Source: Polynucleobacter sp. (GTDB taxonomy: Bacteria > Pseudomonadota > Gammaproteobacteria > Burkholderiales > Burkholderiaceae). Taken from it: a stretch of DNA of 64,000 nt. This document shows, piece after piece, positions 17,021 through 25,561 of this stretch. The stretch covers positions 62,001 to 126,000 of the forward strand of contig JAHEBW010000001.1 in the NCBI GenBank assembly GCA_024642065.1, in the 5' to 3' direction. Under the pieces are notes generated by a model. That model ran no database searches. It saw nothing but the letters and a program-made list of their open reading frames with translations, and was not told the origin of the DNA. The translations under genes were made by a program, and so were the position numbers. Within the stretch, counting starts at the first letter, position 1, and every line of letters starts with the position of its first letter.

Positions 17021-17218
17021 ATGTATAAGTACGAAGACGCCGTCAAGCAACTGCAAGAAACAGGCACAATTGGATTAATCAATTTCAAAGAATTGCCTTA
17101 TGAAGATCTCGAAGAGCTTTTAGAGGAGATCAAAAAGTGGTGCGTATACGCTAACGGCAATAAAGAAAAATTAGAGAAAAAATCTAAAAAGAAAGATAAA
17201 AAGAAAAAGAAGAAATAA
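17021..17218 (+). CDS. Small lysine-tailed protein, unknown function
   Basis: A 65-residue protein with a strong ribosome binding site (AAAGGAGTTCAT before ATG) and its own terminator. The N-terminal 50 residues are acidic and probably helical (ELPYEDLEELLEEIKKW). The last 15 are almost all lysine (KKSKKKDKKKKKK), which could bind nucleic acid or polyphosphate. The central part resembles the 67-residue product at 43768 (EMSYDDLEVLCNQLLQW), so the two look like paralogues. I recognise no named domain. It diverges from arsR. Confidence 0.72.
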   Translation: MYKYEDAVKQLQETGTIGLINFKELPYEDLEELLEEIKKWCVYANGNKEKLEKKSKKKDKKKKKK

Positions 17219-17241
17219 ACATCTTTTCCTTTAGATTAGCT

Positions 17242-17276
17242 AAATAAGCCAGTTTTTTAACTGGCTTATTTTATTT
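17242..17276. terminator. Rho-independent terminator after the small lysine-tailed gene
   Basis: Stem AAATAAGCCAGTT / AACTGGCTTATTT with a TTTT loop, followed by a T-rich run. It lies between two convergent genes and can act on both strands. Confidence 0.85.
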
Positions 17277-17292
17277 AAAGAGATAACTATAT

Positions 17293-18378
17293 TTAGATGG
17301 ACTGAAATCTTAGGGTAACACTCAAACCACCTAATTCAGGAGCCTTGCTGACCTGAATGGCTAAACCATCAACATCGGCGATCTTTTTGATGATGGACCA
17401 GCCTAAACCAGTTCCAGAAATATCTGACGAACTCATTCTTAAGAAACGCTCACCTAAACGCTTAATTTCAGGATCCGAAAGACCAGGACCACTATCTTCA
17501 ATCGTTAAATAAACGGCGTCATGCTTTTGATTGATCGATATATCAATCTTGCCTTTCATAGGCGAATAACGAATGGCATTGTCTAAAAGGTTTCTTAATA
17601 AGATCCCCAAGAGATCTTCATTGGCCAGCACATGAAAACTACCCTCTTCTGATAACTCAATCGTTTGATGTTTTTCATCCACCAAGTGATAAGTATTGGC
17701 AATTTGCTTTCTAACGAATTCAGATAGGTTGAGCTCTGTTTTAACAAACGGATTAGTCGCACTCTCTAATCTAGCCAGAGCTAAGAGTTGCTCAATCACT
17801 CGGCTTGAACGATCACAACTTTCAATCAGGTTATTCACTGATTCTGGATTGAATACTTTTTCGTATTTCAACACTTCTGCCTGAGTTCTTATCGCCGCTA
17901 GGGGCGTTCGTAATTCATGAGCAGCATCAGATGTGAAGCGCTTTTCTTGTTCTAAAACATGTCCCATTTTTAGAAGGAGCGTATTGAGTTCATCGAGCAC
18001 TGGCTGTAACTCTTTAGGCAAAGCATCCGCTTGAATGGGCTCCAATGAATTAACTGATCGATTAGAAATCGCAGCACTTAACTTTTGTAGCGAACGGTTA
18101 GACCAAACAATCACACCAGAAACAATAATCGCCAATATAGGTAATCCCACCAACATCGGCCAAATGAGACCCCAAAGTAAATCACGCAGTAACTCTTCTT
18201 TTTCATGAGTTAATTTATAAAGACTCATTCGATTAGATGCCAATTTATCGAATATCTCCTCTAGCTCACTTTTTGCATCTAGCCATACAAATAAGGCAGT
18301 GACCGTCCAAATTAGAAAAATACTTCCTAATACCCAAACTAAGAGGCGTGTTCTTAATGAAAATGTAGGGGATTTCAT
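17293..18378 (-). CDS. Sensor histidine kinase, QseC/PmrB type, with very short sensor loop
   Basis: A 361-residue kinase. Membrane segments are at about residues 11-31 and 65-92; the loop between is only about 34 residues, far shorter than the QseC sensor domain. The HisKA motif is FTSDAAHELRTPLAAIRTQAEVL, followed by LLRNLLDNAIRYSP, DSGPGLS and GTGLGWSIIKKI. Its start overlaps the regulator gene in ATGA. The pair is followed on the same strand by none of the targets but lies just downstream of the SHP/DHC/cytochrome operon, so all five genes may form one transcript. The signal sensed cannot be told. Confidence 0.88.
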   Translation of the reverse strand: MKSPTFSLRTRLLVWVLGSIFLIWTVTALFVWLDAKSELEEIFDKLASNRMSLYKLTHEKEELLRDLLWGLIWPMLVGLPILAIIVSGVIVWSNRSLQKLSAAISNRSVNSLEPIQADALPKELQPVLDELNTLLLKMGHVLEQEKRFTSDAAHELRTPLAAIRTQAEVLKYEKVFNPESVNNLIESCDRSSRVIEQLLALARLESATNPFVKTELNLSEFVRKQIANTYHLVDEKHQTIELSEEGSFHVLANEDLLGILLRNLLDNAIRYSPMKGKIDISINQKHDAVYLTIEDSGPGLSDPEIKRLGERFLRMSSSDISGTGLGWSIIKKIADVDGLAIQVSKAPELGGLSVTLRFQSI

Positions 18379-19037
18379 GCGTTCGCCTTGAATTGATAGC
18401 CAATACCTCTAATGGTATGAATGTATCCATTACCAATCTTTTTACGGATATTGTGGATGTGAACTTCTATTGCATTACTTTCAACTTCGTGGCCCCAGCT
18501 ATAAAGTTGTTGCTCTAACTGAGACTTGGTCATGACTCGGTTGGATGATGTCATTAAGACATGTAAGAGCGCGAACTCTTTTTTAGAGATGCTGATCAAT
18601 TGCTCTGATAAGAAGACTTCATAAGTTGCAGGGTTGAGACTTAAATCGCCAGCCGTGAGTTGATTATGAGTTAAGCCTTCTGATCTTCTGATCAGCGCTC
18701 TTAATTTAGCAGTCAGAACTTGAAGCGCCACCGGCTTAATAACATAGTCATCACCGCCCAAGTCAAGCCCCTGAGTGATGCTCTCAACACCATCTTGAGC
18801 CGTTAATACCAATATGGGTATTTTGATACCTTGAGAGCGTAACTCTTGAAGAACTTCAAATCCAGTTTTAAGCGGCAAACCAATATCTAATACCAAAGCA
18901 GCATATTGGGTGGACTTTGATTCGTAGATAGCCGCTTGGCCGTCACGCACCCAATCGACTTGAAAGCCATCATGAGCTAGGCCAGCTTTTAGAGCTTCAC
19001 CTAGGTTTTTGTCGTCTTCAGCTAATAGGATGCGCAT
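18375..19037 (-). CDS. OmpR-family response regulator, QseB/PmrA type
   Basis: A 220-residue regulator. The receiver domain has MRILLAEDDKNLGEALKAGL, LVLDIGLPLKTGFEVL and GGDDYVIKPVALQVL; the winged helix ends SNAIEVHIHNIRKKIGNGYIHTIRGIGYQF. The sequence is of the QseB/PmrA group, whose members bind YTTAAK-N5-YTTAAK direct repeats. Such a repeat lies upstream of the SHP gene at 20601-20617. It is 2 bases from the cytochrome b561 gene, so it is probably cotranscribed with the cytochromes it controls. Confidence 0.9.
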   Translation of the reverse strand: MRILLAEDDKNLGEALKAGLAHDGFQVDWVRDGQAAIYESKSTQYAALVLDIGLPLKTGFEVLQELRSQGIKIPILVLTAQDGVESITQGLDLGGDDYVIKPVALQVLTAKLRALIRRSEGLTHNQLTAGDLSLNPATYEVFLSEQLISISKKEFALLHVLMTSSNRVMTKSQLEQQLYSWGHEVESNAIEVHIHNIRKKIGNGYIHTIRGIGYQFKANA

Positions 19038-19039
19038 TC

Positions 19040-19669
19040 TTATAGTTTAATTTGAATGACCCAGAAATAAGTAACAGCCAGAATAATTAAAGCAGCCATC
19101 CATTTATAAGGTCTAGATCTCTCAATCGATGCCGCCACTCTTCTGGCAGCCCCAGTTTGCTCTGTACTCATAGCAAGCTTCATTTTTTGAATCACGGCAT
19201 TGATAACCACACCGCCGATATGAATGACCACAATTGCAATTAAAAGATTGCCTAGGGTTTCATGTAAGTCTTCAAATAAGTCCGGGCCTAACTCTTCATA
19301 AACGATGTAGCCACTGATAGTCACCATCAGGATCACGGCTAATAGCAAATAGGCCGCCAAGAATCCAATCGCATGAAATCCTATAAACGCTTGTGGCTCA
19401 GCAGTAAAAAGTGACTTGAGGTATTCAATGACTTTTTTAATTCTGGGATAAATGGAATTAAATCGCGCGTATTTACCACCAATAAATCCCCATACCAGGC
19501 GAAACGCAACCAAGCCAAACATGGTGTAACCCATGGTGACATGTAAGAGCCGAAACTTTTCACTGTCTTGAGTAATAACAGCCCCTAAGAAACAGATGGC
19601 TAATAACCAATGGGAAACCATAACAGCCGCATCCCAAGACATCATTCTTTTAGAGAGTTGAGCAATCAT
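19040..19669 (-). CDS. Cytochrome b561 family protein (SHP/DHC operon)
   Basis: A 209-residue di-haem cytochrome b561-type membrane protein. Four or more membrane segments carry histidines: VMVSHWLLAICFLGAV, RLLHVTMGYTMFGLVAFRLVWGF, FIGFHAIGFLAAYLLLAV and LHETLGNLLIAIVVIHIGG. It probably passes quinol electrons to the periplasmic DHC and SHP cytochromes encoded just upstream. Its start overlaps the DHC stop by 4 bases. This shp-dhc-cytb set is known in Rhodobacter and Shewanella. Confidence 0.88.
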   Translation of the reverse strand: MIAQLSKRMMSWDAAVMVSHWLLAICFLGAVITQDSEKFRLLHVTMGYTMFGLVAFRLVWGFIGGKYARFNSIYPRIKKVIEYLKSLFTAEPQAFIGFHAIGFLAAYLLLAVILMVTISGYIVYEELGPDLFEDLHETLGNLLIAIVVIHIGGVVINAVIQKMKLAMSTEQTGAARRVAASIERSRPYKWMAALIILAVTYFWVIQIKL

Positions 19670-20121
19670 TTTGGCACCCTCACATAGTCATCATCATATT
19701 GACCTTTGTCGGCTGTTGTGTGGCACGCCATGCAGTTGGATTTACTTTTGATCTTAGGATGCTTCCAAGTTAGTTCAGAAACTTTTCTATGTTTTCTAAT
19801 AAACCATTCTGACTCAGTCATTCTGTCATTCGGCGGCGCTCCATTGACACGCTTATAGGTGCCAGCGTACTGAAACAACCATTGACTCACCTCTTTAACC
19901 GATTGAGGATCTAAAGATGCATCAGTGCCATAGTGCTTGTCGAGGGTACCCATGATTCTTCCCCAAGATTCTTTCGGTAAGAATGCCGGGGCATAGAGCA
20001 TGTGACAGCTGGCACACTCACTGTTTACTTTTTCAGGAATTTTGAGAGGCAACATATTGCCATCGGCCAAAACTGCTGAAGATGCCAGAACTAGCAAGCA
20101 CATTGAAATGATTTTTTTCAC
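19666..20121 (-). CDS. Periplasmic diheme cytochrome c (DHC)
   Basis: A 151-residue protein with signal peptide MKKIISMCLLVLASSAVLA and two haem sites: CASCH near residue 36 and CMACH near 131. The internal block FLPKESWGRIMGTLDKHYGTDASL is typical of diheme cytochrome c (DHC). The partner SHP is encoded just upstream and cytochrome b561 just downstream, so electrons probably run b561 to DHC to SHP. Confidence 0.9.
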   Translation of the reverse strand: MKKIISMCLLVLASSAVLADGNMLPLKIPEKVNSECASCHMLYAPAFLPKESWGRIMGTLDKHYGTDASLDPQSVKEVSQWLFQYAGTYKRVNGAPPNDRMTESEWFIRKHRKVSELTWKHPKIKSKSNCMACHTTADKGQYDDDYVRVPK

Positions 20122-20133
20122 AATGATTCTTCT

Positions 20134-20547
20134 TTATTTTTTTAGATTAATTAGATAAGCCATCACATCAGCTTTTTCAATCGCTGTGCACTCTCTAGCC
20201 AAGACGTCATTGCAGTTGCGCTTGAACCATTTATTGACCTTAGCTTCATCTGTAAATCTTTTGGCATTAAAAGCAGGCGCTAAAGGTGCGATAGTTTTAT
20301 CGGTTGATGCATGCTTACCATCGCTTGTAGGGGGTGCGTTATGACAAGTAGCGCAACTCCATTCTTTGCCGTGCTTAGATGTAAAAAATTTTTCACCCCT
20401 GGCAATCGAGGCAGTTTGTTTTGCTTCGTCGCTATATTGTTTTTGAAATCCTTGAGCATCGATAGCCCAACTAAGTTGCGTAGCAAAGCCCAATGCCATA
20501 AATAAGATGGTTTGCTTTGTAAGCATGCGCACTTTCGTTGATTTCAT
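20134..20547 (-). CDS. SHP-type monohaem cytochrome c (DUF1924)
   Basis: A 137-residue protein with an N-terminal signal peptide ending near QLSWA and one haem site CATCHNAPP. The C-terminal part FNAKRFTDEAKVNKWFKRNCNDVLARECTAIEKADVMAYL matches the sphaeroides haem protein family, whose haem can bind oxygen and small ligands through a displaceable asparagine. An AGAGGAATCTC ribosome binding site supports the start. It is the first gene of the cytochrome/two-component operon, preceded by a PmrA-type box. Confidence 0.88.
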   Translation of the reverse strand: MKSTKVRMLTKQTILFMALGFATQLSWAIDAQGFQKQYSDEAKQTASIARGEKFFTSKHGKEWSCATCHNAPPTSDGKHASTDKTIAPLAPAFNAKRFTDEAKVNKWFKRNCNDVLARECTAIEKADVMAYLINLKK

Positions 20548-20600
20548 GAGATTCCTCTGATCTGATTAACTGTTCTATATCGTTAATGTATGAGGTCTAC

Positions 20601-20617
20601 ATTAAGAAATCCTTAAG
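20601..20617 (-). promoter_or_regulatory. PmrA/QseB-type direct repeat upstream of the SHP operon
   Basis: On the minus strand the sequence is CTTAAG-GATTT-CTTAAT, which fits the YTTAAK-N5-YTTAAK box of the PmrA/QseB group at every constrained position. It is 54 bases before the SHP start codon and 1.6 kb from the gene of the regulator proposed to bind it. Confidence 0.65.
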
Positions 20618-20695
20618 AAAATGTAGTTATTTAAAATTGAATCTAAGCAACTATATTTAAAGGACTTTCTTCAAAAATCAGGTTATAGTGAAAAG

Positions 20696-23221
20696 ATGAA
20701 TGTTGGTTTAAAAACCCCAGAAGTTACTGAACTTCGCAAGCAATATGGCTTTAATGATCTACCGATCAAAAAGATGAACTCCCTTTTAAAGACCCTTATT
20801 GATATTTTATTAGAACCAATATTTAGCTTGTTAATTGGTGCAGGCCTGATATACCTAATTATTGGGAGCACTGAAGATGCAATAACCCTATTAGGATTTA
20901 TCAGTATTTCTATAGTTATTACACTTTTTCAGCAAAGAAAAAGTGAGCGCGCATTAGAAGCCCTCAAAGATTTATCCAGCCCTCACGTATGGGTTATTAG
21001 AGATGGTCAATCACAAAAGATCCCAAGTCGAGAATTAGTTGTCGGAGATGTTCTGATCCTTCAAGAGGGCGAGAGAGTCGTTGCTGATGCGGAACTAATT
21101 GAGTCACATGATTTATTGATTGATGAATCTCTATTGACAGGAGAATCTGAAGCCGTCGAAAAAACTCAGCAAAAAATAACTACCCAACCTAAAAATCATC
21201 TCATCTTCTCTGGTTGCATGATTATTCGTGGCAGCGGTTTAGCATTAGTAACGGCGATTGGAGCAAAAACAGAAATTGGAAAGATAGGCAAAAGCTTAGA
21301 AACAATTGTTATTGCAGACAGTCCTCTCCAAAAAGATATCCGCCAACTTATCCGTAAGTTCGCAACATTTGGGATAGCGCTCTCCATAGCCGTTACCCTA
21401 ATTTACGGCTTCATACATGATGATTGGTTACGGGGCGTTCTATCAGGAATTACTCTAACAATGGCTTTATTACCTGAAGAATTGACAGTTATTTTGACTG
21501 TGTTTATGGCCTTAGGTGCCTGGAGAATATCGCGCCTACACGTTTTAACTAGGCATGCTCCTGTTATTGAAACCTTGGGTAGCATTAACGTTCTTTGCGT
21601 TGATAAAACTGGCACACTTACACAAAACAAAATGAGTCTAGAGGCTCTAGCTACCAAAGATGCAATAGTTCAATTAATTCCTGAAATAAAGGAACTTTCT
21701 CAATCATTTAAAGAACTACTCAGTCACGCTGTATTAGCCAGCGAAATAAAACCATTCGATCCTATGGAAAAAGCATTCCATGAAAGCCTCTTGAAATTCC
21801 ATCCTGAGCATCATGAGGTTTATCAAGATCAATTTATTTCTCACGAATACCCTCTTAGCCATGAATTACCTGCAATGACACATCTATGGCAAGATACATC
21901 TGACCCACAAAATCACGTAGTGGCGATCAAAGGATCTCCTGAGGCTGTTTTGAAACTTTGTAAACTGACCAATGCTGAAATTGATCAGATTCAAATACAA
22001 ATTTCTAAAATGGCCAGTCAAGGCTTAAGAATCCTTGGCGTTGCAAAATCTAAATTTAAAAAAACGACAGATAGCTGGCCACAGCACCCCAATGAGTTTG
22101 AATTTGAATGGTTGGGCTTAACAGGTCTTAAAGACCCTCTCAGAATAGAAGTTCCTGAGTCTATTCAGGTATGCCGCTCAGCAGGAATAAGAGTTGTCAT
22201 GATTACTGGTGATCATGCTTTAACTGCACAATCGATTGCACAACAAGCTGGTATTGACGACCAGAAATGCATTTCAGGCCCTGAAATAGAAATGATGTCG
22301 GATATTGACCTACAAGAATCTATTAAAAATTGCTCCATATTTGTCAGAATTCAGCCCCACCAAAAATTACGGATTGTTCAAGCCTTTCAAAATAATCAAC
22401 AAATCATTGCGATGACAGGTGACGGTATTAATGATGCTCCTGCCCTGAAGGCTGCCCATGTTGGAATAAGTATGGGTCAAAGAGGAACAGATGTCGCCAG
22501 GGAAGCATCTTCATTAGTTTTATTAAATGATGATTTTTCATCCATAGTGCATTCGATTAAACAAGGCCGTCAAATTTATGACAATCTACATAAGGCTGTT
22601 ATTTATGTTTTGGCAGTCCATATTCCAATAGCAGGCGCAGTTTTTATCCCATTAATTTTTGGTGCGCCACCCATGCTAAGCCCCATTCATATACTTTTTC
22701 TAGAAATGATCATTGACCCAGCGTCTGCCATAGTTTTTGAGATGGAAGAGGCTGAGAAGAATATTATGGAAAGACCGCCCAGAAATATCAATGCTAAATT
22801 TTTCGACTTAGATCGACTCTCTTTAGCTATCTTCCAAGGCCTGATTTTATTGATTTTTGTTGTTGGCTCTTACTTGTTTTTACTAAATAACAACGCCAGC
22901 CATGAACTTGCGACCACCATCTCGTTTAGCACGCTCATTATTGGTAATTTACTACTCATCATGATGAGTAGATCTAAACAAGAACATTTTTTAACGATCC
23001 TACAAAAACCAAACTCTGCGCAATGGTGGATTTCTGCACTAACCTTAATATCAATTACTGCAGTGATTGAACTCCCCTATCTGAGAGAAAAGCTTCATTT
23101 TATTGAACCATCTGCTCAACAAATACTGCTGGTTGTTGGATTAAGTCTAGCAACCTTGATACTTGGCGAGTTTGTAAAATGGCTTTATAGATCCACTGAC
23201 AAATTAACATCTTTATATTAA
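20696..23221 (+). CDS. Cation-transporting P-type ATPase
   Basis: An 841-residue P2-type ATPase. It has the actuator motif LTGESEAVEKT, the phosphorylation motif CVDKTGTLTQNKM, nucleotide-domain KGSPEAVLKL, and the hinge block MTGDGINDAPALKAAHVGISMG. About ten membrane segments are present. The membrane-4 motif is LLPEELTVILTVFMALGAWRIS; the PEEL form differs from the PEGLP of Ca2+ pumps and the PVALP/PEMLP of other classes, so the ion cannot be given with confidence. Ca2+, Mg2+ or another divalent cation are all possible. It is a lone gene between the cytochrome operon and an outer-membrane protein gene. No Shine-Dalgarno is evident (AAAGATG). Confidence 0.88.
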   Translation: MNVGLKTPEVTELRKQYGFNDLPIKKMNSLLKTLIDILLEPIFSLLIGAGLIYLIIGSTEDAITLLGFISISIVITLFQQRKSERALEALKDLSSPHVWVIRDGQSQKIPSRELVVGDVLILQEGERVVADAELIESHDLLIDESLLTGESEAVEKTQQKITTQPKNHLIFSGCMIIRGSGLALVTAIGAKTEIGKIGKSLETIVIADSPLQKDIRQLIRKFATFGIALSIAVTLIYGFIHDDWLRGVLSGITLTMALLPEELTVILTVFMALGAWRISRLHVLTRHAPVIETLGSINVLCVDKTGTLTQNKMSLEALATKDAIVQLIPEIKELSQSFKELLSHAVLASEIKPFDPMEKAFHESLLKFHPEHHEVYQDQFISHEYPLSHELPAMTHLWQDTSDPQNHVVAIKGSPEAVLKLCKLTNAEIDQIQIQISKMASQGLRILGVAKSKFKKTTDSWPQHPNEFEFEWLGLTGLKDPLRIEVPESIQVCRSAGIRVVMITGDHALTAQSIAQQAGIDDQKCISGPEIEMMSDIDLQESIKNCSIFVRIQPHQKLRIVQAFQNNQQIIAMTGDGINDAPALKAAHVGISMGQRGTDVAREASSLVLLNDDFSSIVHSIKQGRQIYDNLHKAVIYVLAVHIPIAGAVFIPLIFGAPPMLSPIHILFLEMIIDPASAIVFEMEEAEKNIMERPPRNINAKFFDLDRLSLAIFQGLILLIFVVGSYLFLLNNNASHELATTISFSTLIIGNLLLIMMSRSKQEHFLTILQKPNSAQWWISALTLISITAVIELPYLREKLHFIEPSAQQILLVVGLSLATLILGEFVKWLYRSTDKLTSLY

Positions 23222-23271
23222 TCAATTATTTAGTTGATAATATTGGAATAGAAATCTTTAAATCCATTTAA

Positions 23272-24140
23272 ATGCCGTTTGCTCTAAAAAAATAAGCCTT
23301 TTAATATTGCTGTCACCTTGTTGGGCAGAGGCTATCGATTTACAGCCTGATGACATCATTGCTCCGCCACCCGGCATTCAGCAAATTCAGATTAATTACC
23401 AAAGAAGTGAACGTAGTGATTACTACCAACATGGCAATAAGGCCCTAACTGGTGGCGAAGTAGTAAACACCCAAACTCAGCTGAAATATGGGCGCTCTTT
23501 TGAGTTAAATGCACTCCCTGCTTACTTTTATGTTCAAACACCTTTAACTGAGATTTCTACCACCGGTAGCGTAGCCTCTTACTCCACGAACTCGGGTGCC
23601 GGTGATACCACCTTCGCCTTTGCTCTTTGGCCCTACGCTAATAGAGAATCAGAAAAATATATGGGGTTTGCGGGCTATCTAACAGTTCCAACCGGTACAT
23701 ACGATAGCGAAAAAAAATTGAATGCTGGCGACAATCGATATAAGTGGGCACTACAAGCTGGCTACGAACAATCCATCGCTAAAAATGTTAATTGGATGTC
23801 AGCAGTCGATACGCTATGGTTTGGTGAGAATGATGACCAAGCAATTAATCACAAAAAACTAAAACAAAAAGCTCTCTACAGCGCGCAAACTGCGCTGATT
23901 TATAAATTTAATTCCACCTACAGCGCTTCCGCTGGTTACTTCTACAGTGTTGGCGGCGTCACCAGTCTAAATGGAGAGAGCCAAGGTGATCTAACACAGA
24001 GTCATCGCTATCAAATTAGCGGCATCGCCAATTTGCCCATAGGACGCTTAATATTGCAATATGGCCAAGAGCTAAGCACTAGGAATGGGTTTATTGAAGA
24101 TGCTCGCTGGATAGTTCGATACAGTAAATTCTTTAAGTAA
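23272..24140 (+). CDS. Outer-membrane channel-like protein (MetA/phenol-degradation type), start frameshifted at an A7 run
   Basis: From 23307 the protein is about 277 residues of alternating beta-strand type (FGENDDQ, YKFNSTYSASAGYFYSVGG, WIVRYSKFFK C-terminus), like the meta-pathway outer-membrane transporter family. The ORF track must use TTG at 23307, inside a signal peptide. In-frame sequence upstream reads KKISLLILLSPCWAEA but has no usable start. The ATG at 23272 gives MPFALKK followed by a stop; one more A in the run at 23286-23292 would join it to the signal peptide. So the true start is probably 23272 with a one-base indel, a slippage site or a sequencing error. Transport function is inferred from the fold; the substrate is unknown. 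Confidence 0.65.
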
Positions 24141-24141
24141 T

Positions 24142-24171
24142 AAAAAAGCCGCTTTCATTAGCGGCTTTTTT
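24142..24171. terminator. Bidirectional terminator
   Basis: AAAAAAGCCGCT / AGCGGCTTTTTT hairpin with a TTCATT loop, between convergent genes. Confidence 0.9.
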
Positions 24172-24201
24172 ATTAGATTCACTGATGAGTGAGATGACTA
24201 C

Positions 24202-24654
24202 TTAGTCGTGCTTTTCCACACCACCCGCTGGGAATTTATGAGATGCATAACGAACTACTGCGTTTGCAATCGCCAATAGCAAGATAGTTCCACCCAATAC
24301 TAAGATTTGAGTGCTTGCTGAGTGATCCACGTTGACCAAGTCAATAATCAAACGAGTGACTGCTGTAATCGCTACGTAGATCAAAAAGCGAACTGGCATG
24401 TGATTGGTCTTGAAGTAAATACCAACCATGGCACCAATCTCAAGATAAATGAATAACAAGAGCAAGTCTTCTACACCAGCATGTGACTTACCCATGATGT
24501 TCAAGAAAGTGGTAACACCAGACCAAACAGTTGCGGCACCAATAGCAAATAAAGCAATTAAGTGAAAGATCGTGACGCAGGCGTTCCCCAGTGGGTTAAC
24601 CATTGCCTCAATTCGTTTATCAATTGGTAATTCAGTTTTATTGTTATCTGTCAT
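24202..24654 (-). CDS. psiE: PsiE-family membrane protein (phosphate-starvation-inducible E)
   Basis: About 150 residues with four hydrophobic segments: FHLIALFAIGAATVWSG, LLLLFIYLEIGAMVGIYF, RFLIYVAITAVTRLIID and ILVLGGTILLLAIANAVVRY. The IYLEIGAMVGIYF...MPVRFLIYVAITAVTRLIID arrangement is that of PsiE, of unknown function, induced by phosphate starvation in E. coli. I set the start at 24654 (MTDNNKTE) because CGAGGCTCC precedes it. I found no Pho box upstream, so phosphate control is not supported here. Confidence 0.75.
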   Translation of the reverse strand: MTDNNKTELPIDKRIEAMVNPLGNACVTIFHLIALFAIGAATVWSGVTTFLNIMGKSHAGVEDLLLLFIYLEIGAMVGIYFKTNHMPVRFLIYVAITAVTRLIIDLVNVDHSASTQILVLGGTILLLAIANAVVRYASHKFPAGGVEKHD

Positions 24655-24791
24655 GGAGCCTCGAATGAATTCAATGTATATGAATCTCATTCTATATGGC
24701 ATCTCAGTTGAATGGCTCTTTTTTATAGCAATTAATCACTTAGCTATTTTTCATAAGAATCTCTTAACACTTGAGATCTAAGGGGCTCCTC

Positions 24792-24818
24792 CTATTGATC
24801 TAATTTTTAGATTAATAG
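24792..24818. promoter_or_regulatory. Imperfect palindrome upstream of ahpC (candidate OxyR site)
   Basis: CTATTGATCTAA and TTAGATTAATAG, 12-base arms with one mismatch, flank TTT, about 80 bases before the ahpC start. CTAT/ATAG tetranucleotides are typical of OxyR sites, but the spacing is not the standard one. A LysR-type oxyR gene lies downstream of ahpF. Confidence 0.4.
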
Positions 24819-24900
24819 TATCTATTTAATCAATTAGACAAATATAAGGGTAGACCCCAAAATTCGTCTGTTGTTTAACCATTTTGAAGAAGGAAATACC

Positions 24901-25464
24901 ATGTCAATCATCAACACAGCAGTGCAACCATTCGTAGCACAAGCCTACCATAACGGTAAATTTGTAACAGTTACAGAGCAAAACCTTCAAGGTAAATGGT
25001 CTGTATTTATCTTTATGCCAGCAGCCTTCACATTCAACTGCCCTACAGAAATTGAAGATGCAGCTGATAACTATGCTGAGTTCCAAAAAGCAGGTGCAGA
25101 GGTGTACATCATCACAACTGACACACACTTCTCACACAAAGTTTGGCATGAAACTTCACCAGCAGTGGGTAAAGCTAAGTTCCCATTAATCGGCGATCCA
25201 ACTCACGCTTTAACACGCGGCTTTGATGTGCATATTGATGCAGAAGGTTTGGCTCTTCGCGGCACATTCATCATCAACCCAGAAGGCGTTGTTAAGACTG
25301 CTGAAGTTCACAGTAATGAAATCGCTCGTGATATCTCAGAAACATTGCGCAAGTTGAAAGCTGCTCAATACACAGCTGCTAACCCAGGCCAAGTTTGCCC
25401 AGCAAAATGGAAAGAAGGCGCAGCAACATTGACACCAAGCCTTGATTTAGTTGGCAAGATCTAA
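24901..25464 (+). CDS. ahpC: Alkyl hydroperoxide reductase AhpC (2-Cys peroxiredoxin)
   Basis: A 187-residue typical 2-Cys peroxiredoxin. The peroxidatic cysteine is in FMPAAFTFNCPTEIEDAADN and the resolving cysteine in NPGQVCPAKWKEG near the C-terminus. It reduces hydrogen peroxide and organic peroxides and is itself reduced by AhpF. The start is set at 24901 (MSIINTAVQ) with GAAGGAAATACC in front, 10 codons inside the ORF-track start. Two overlapping hairpins separate it from ahpF. Confidence 0.95.
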   Translation: MSIINTAVQPFVAQAYHNGKFVTVTEQNLQGKWSVFIFMPAAFTFNCPTEIEDAADNYAEFQKAGAEVYIITTDTHFSHKVWHETSPAVGKAKFPLIGDPTHALTRGFDVHIDAEGLALRGTFIINPEGVVKTAEVHSNEIARDISETLRKLKAAQYTAANPGQVCPAKWKEGAATLTPSLDLVGKI

Positions 25465-25480
25465 ATAGTAGATATATCCA

Positions 25481-25530
25481 TAGGCTCTCATTTGAGAGCC
25501 TATTGGAGAGAAACAATTTTCTCCAATAGG
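25481..25530 (+). promoter_or_regulatory. Two overlapping, mutually exclusive hairpins between ahpC and ahpF
   Basis: Hairpin A pairs TAGGCTCTCA (25481-25490) with TGAGAGCCTA (25493-25502). Hairpin B pairs CCTATTGGAGA (25499-25509) with TCTCCAATAGG (25520-25530). They share 25499-25502, so only one full stem can form. No T run follows, so they more likely act in mRNA processing or stability that favours ahpC over ahpF than as a terminator. Confidence 0.65.
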
Positions 25531-25561
25531 CTCACACGAACCGAATACATAAGGAACGACC

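Noticed and set aside
24655-24900. Pho box upstream of psiE
   Set aside because: The family name suggests phosphate control, but no TGTCA-type direct repeat is present in the gap.
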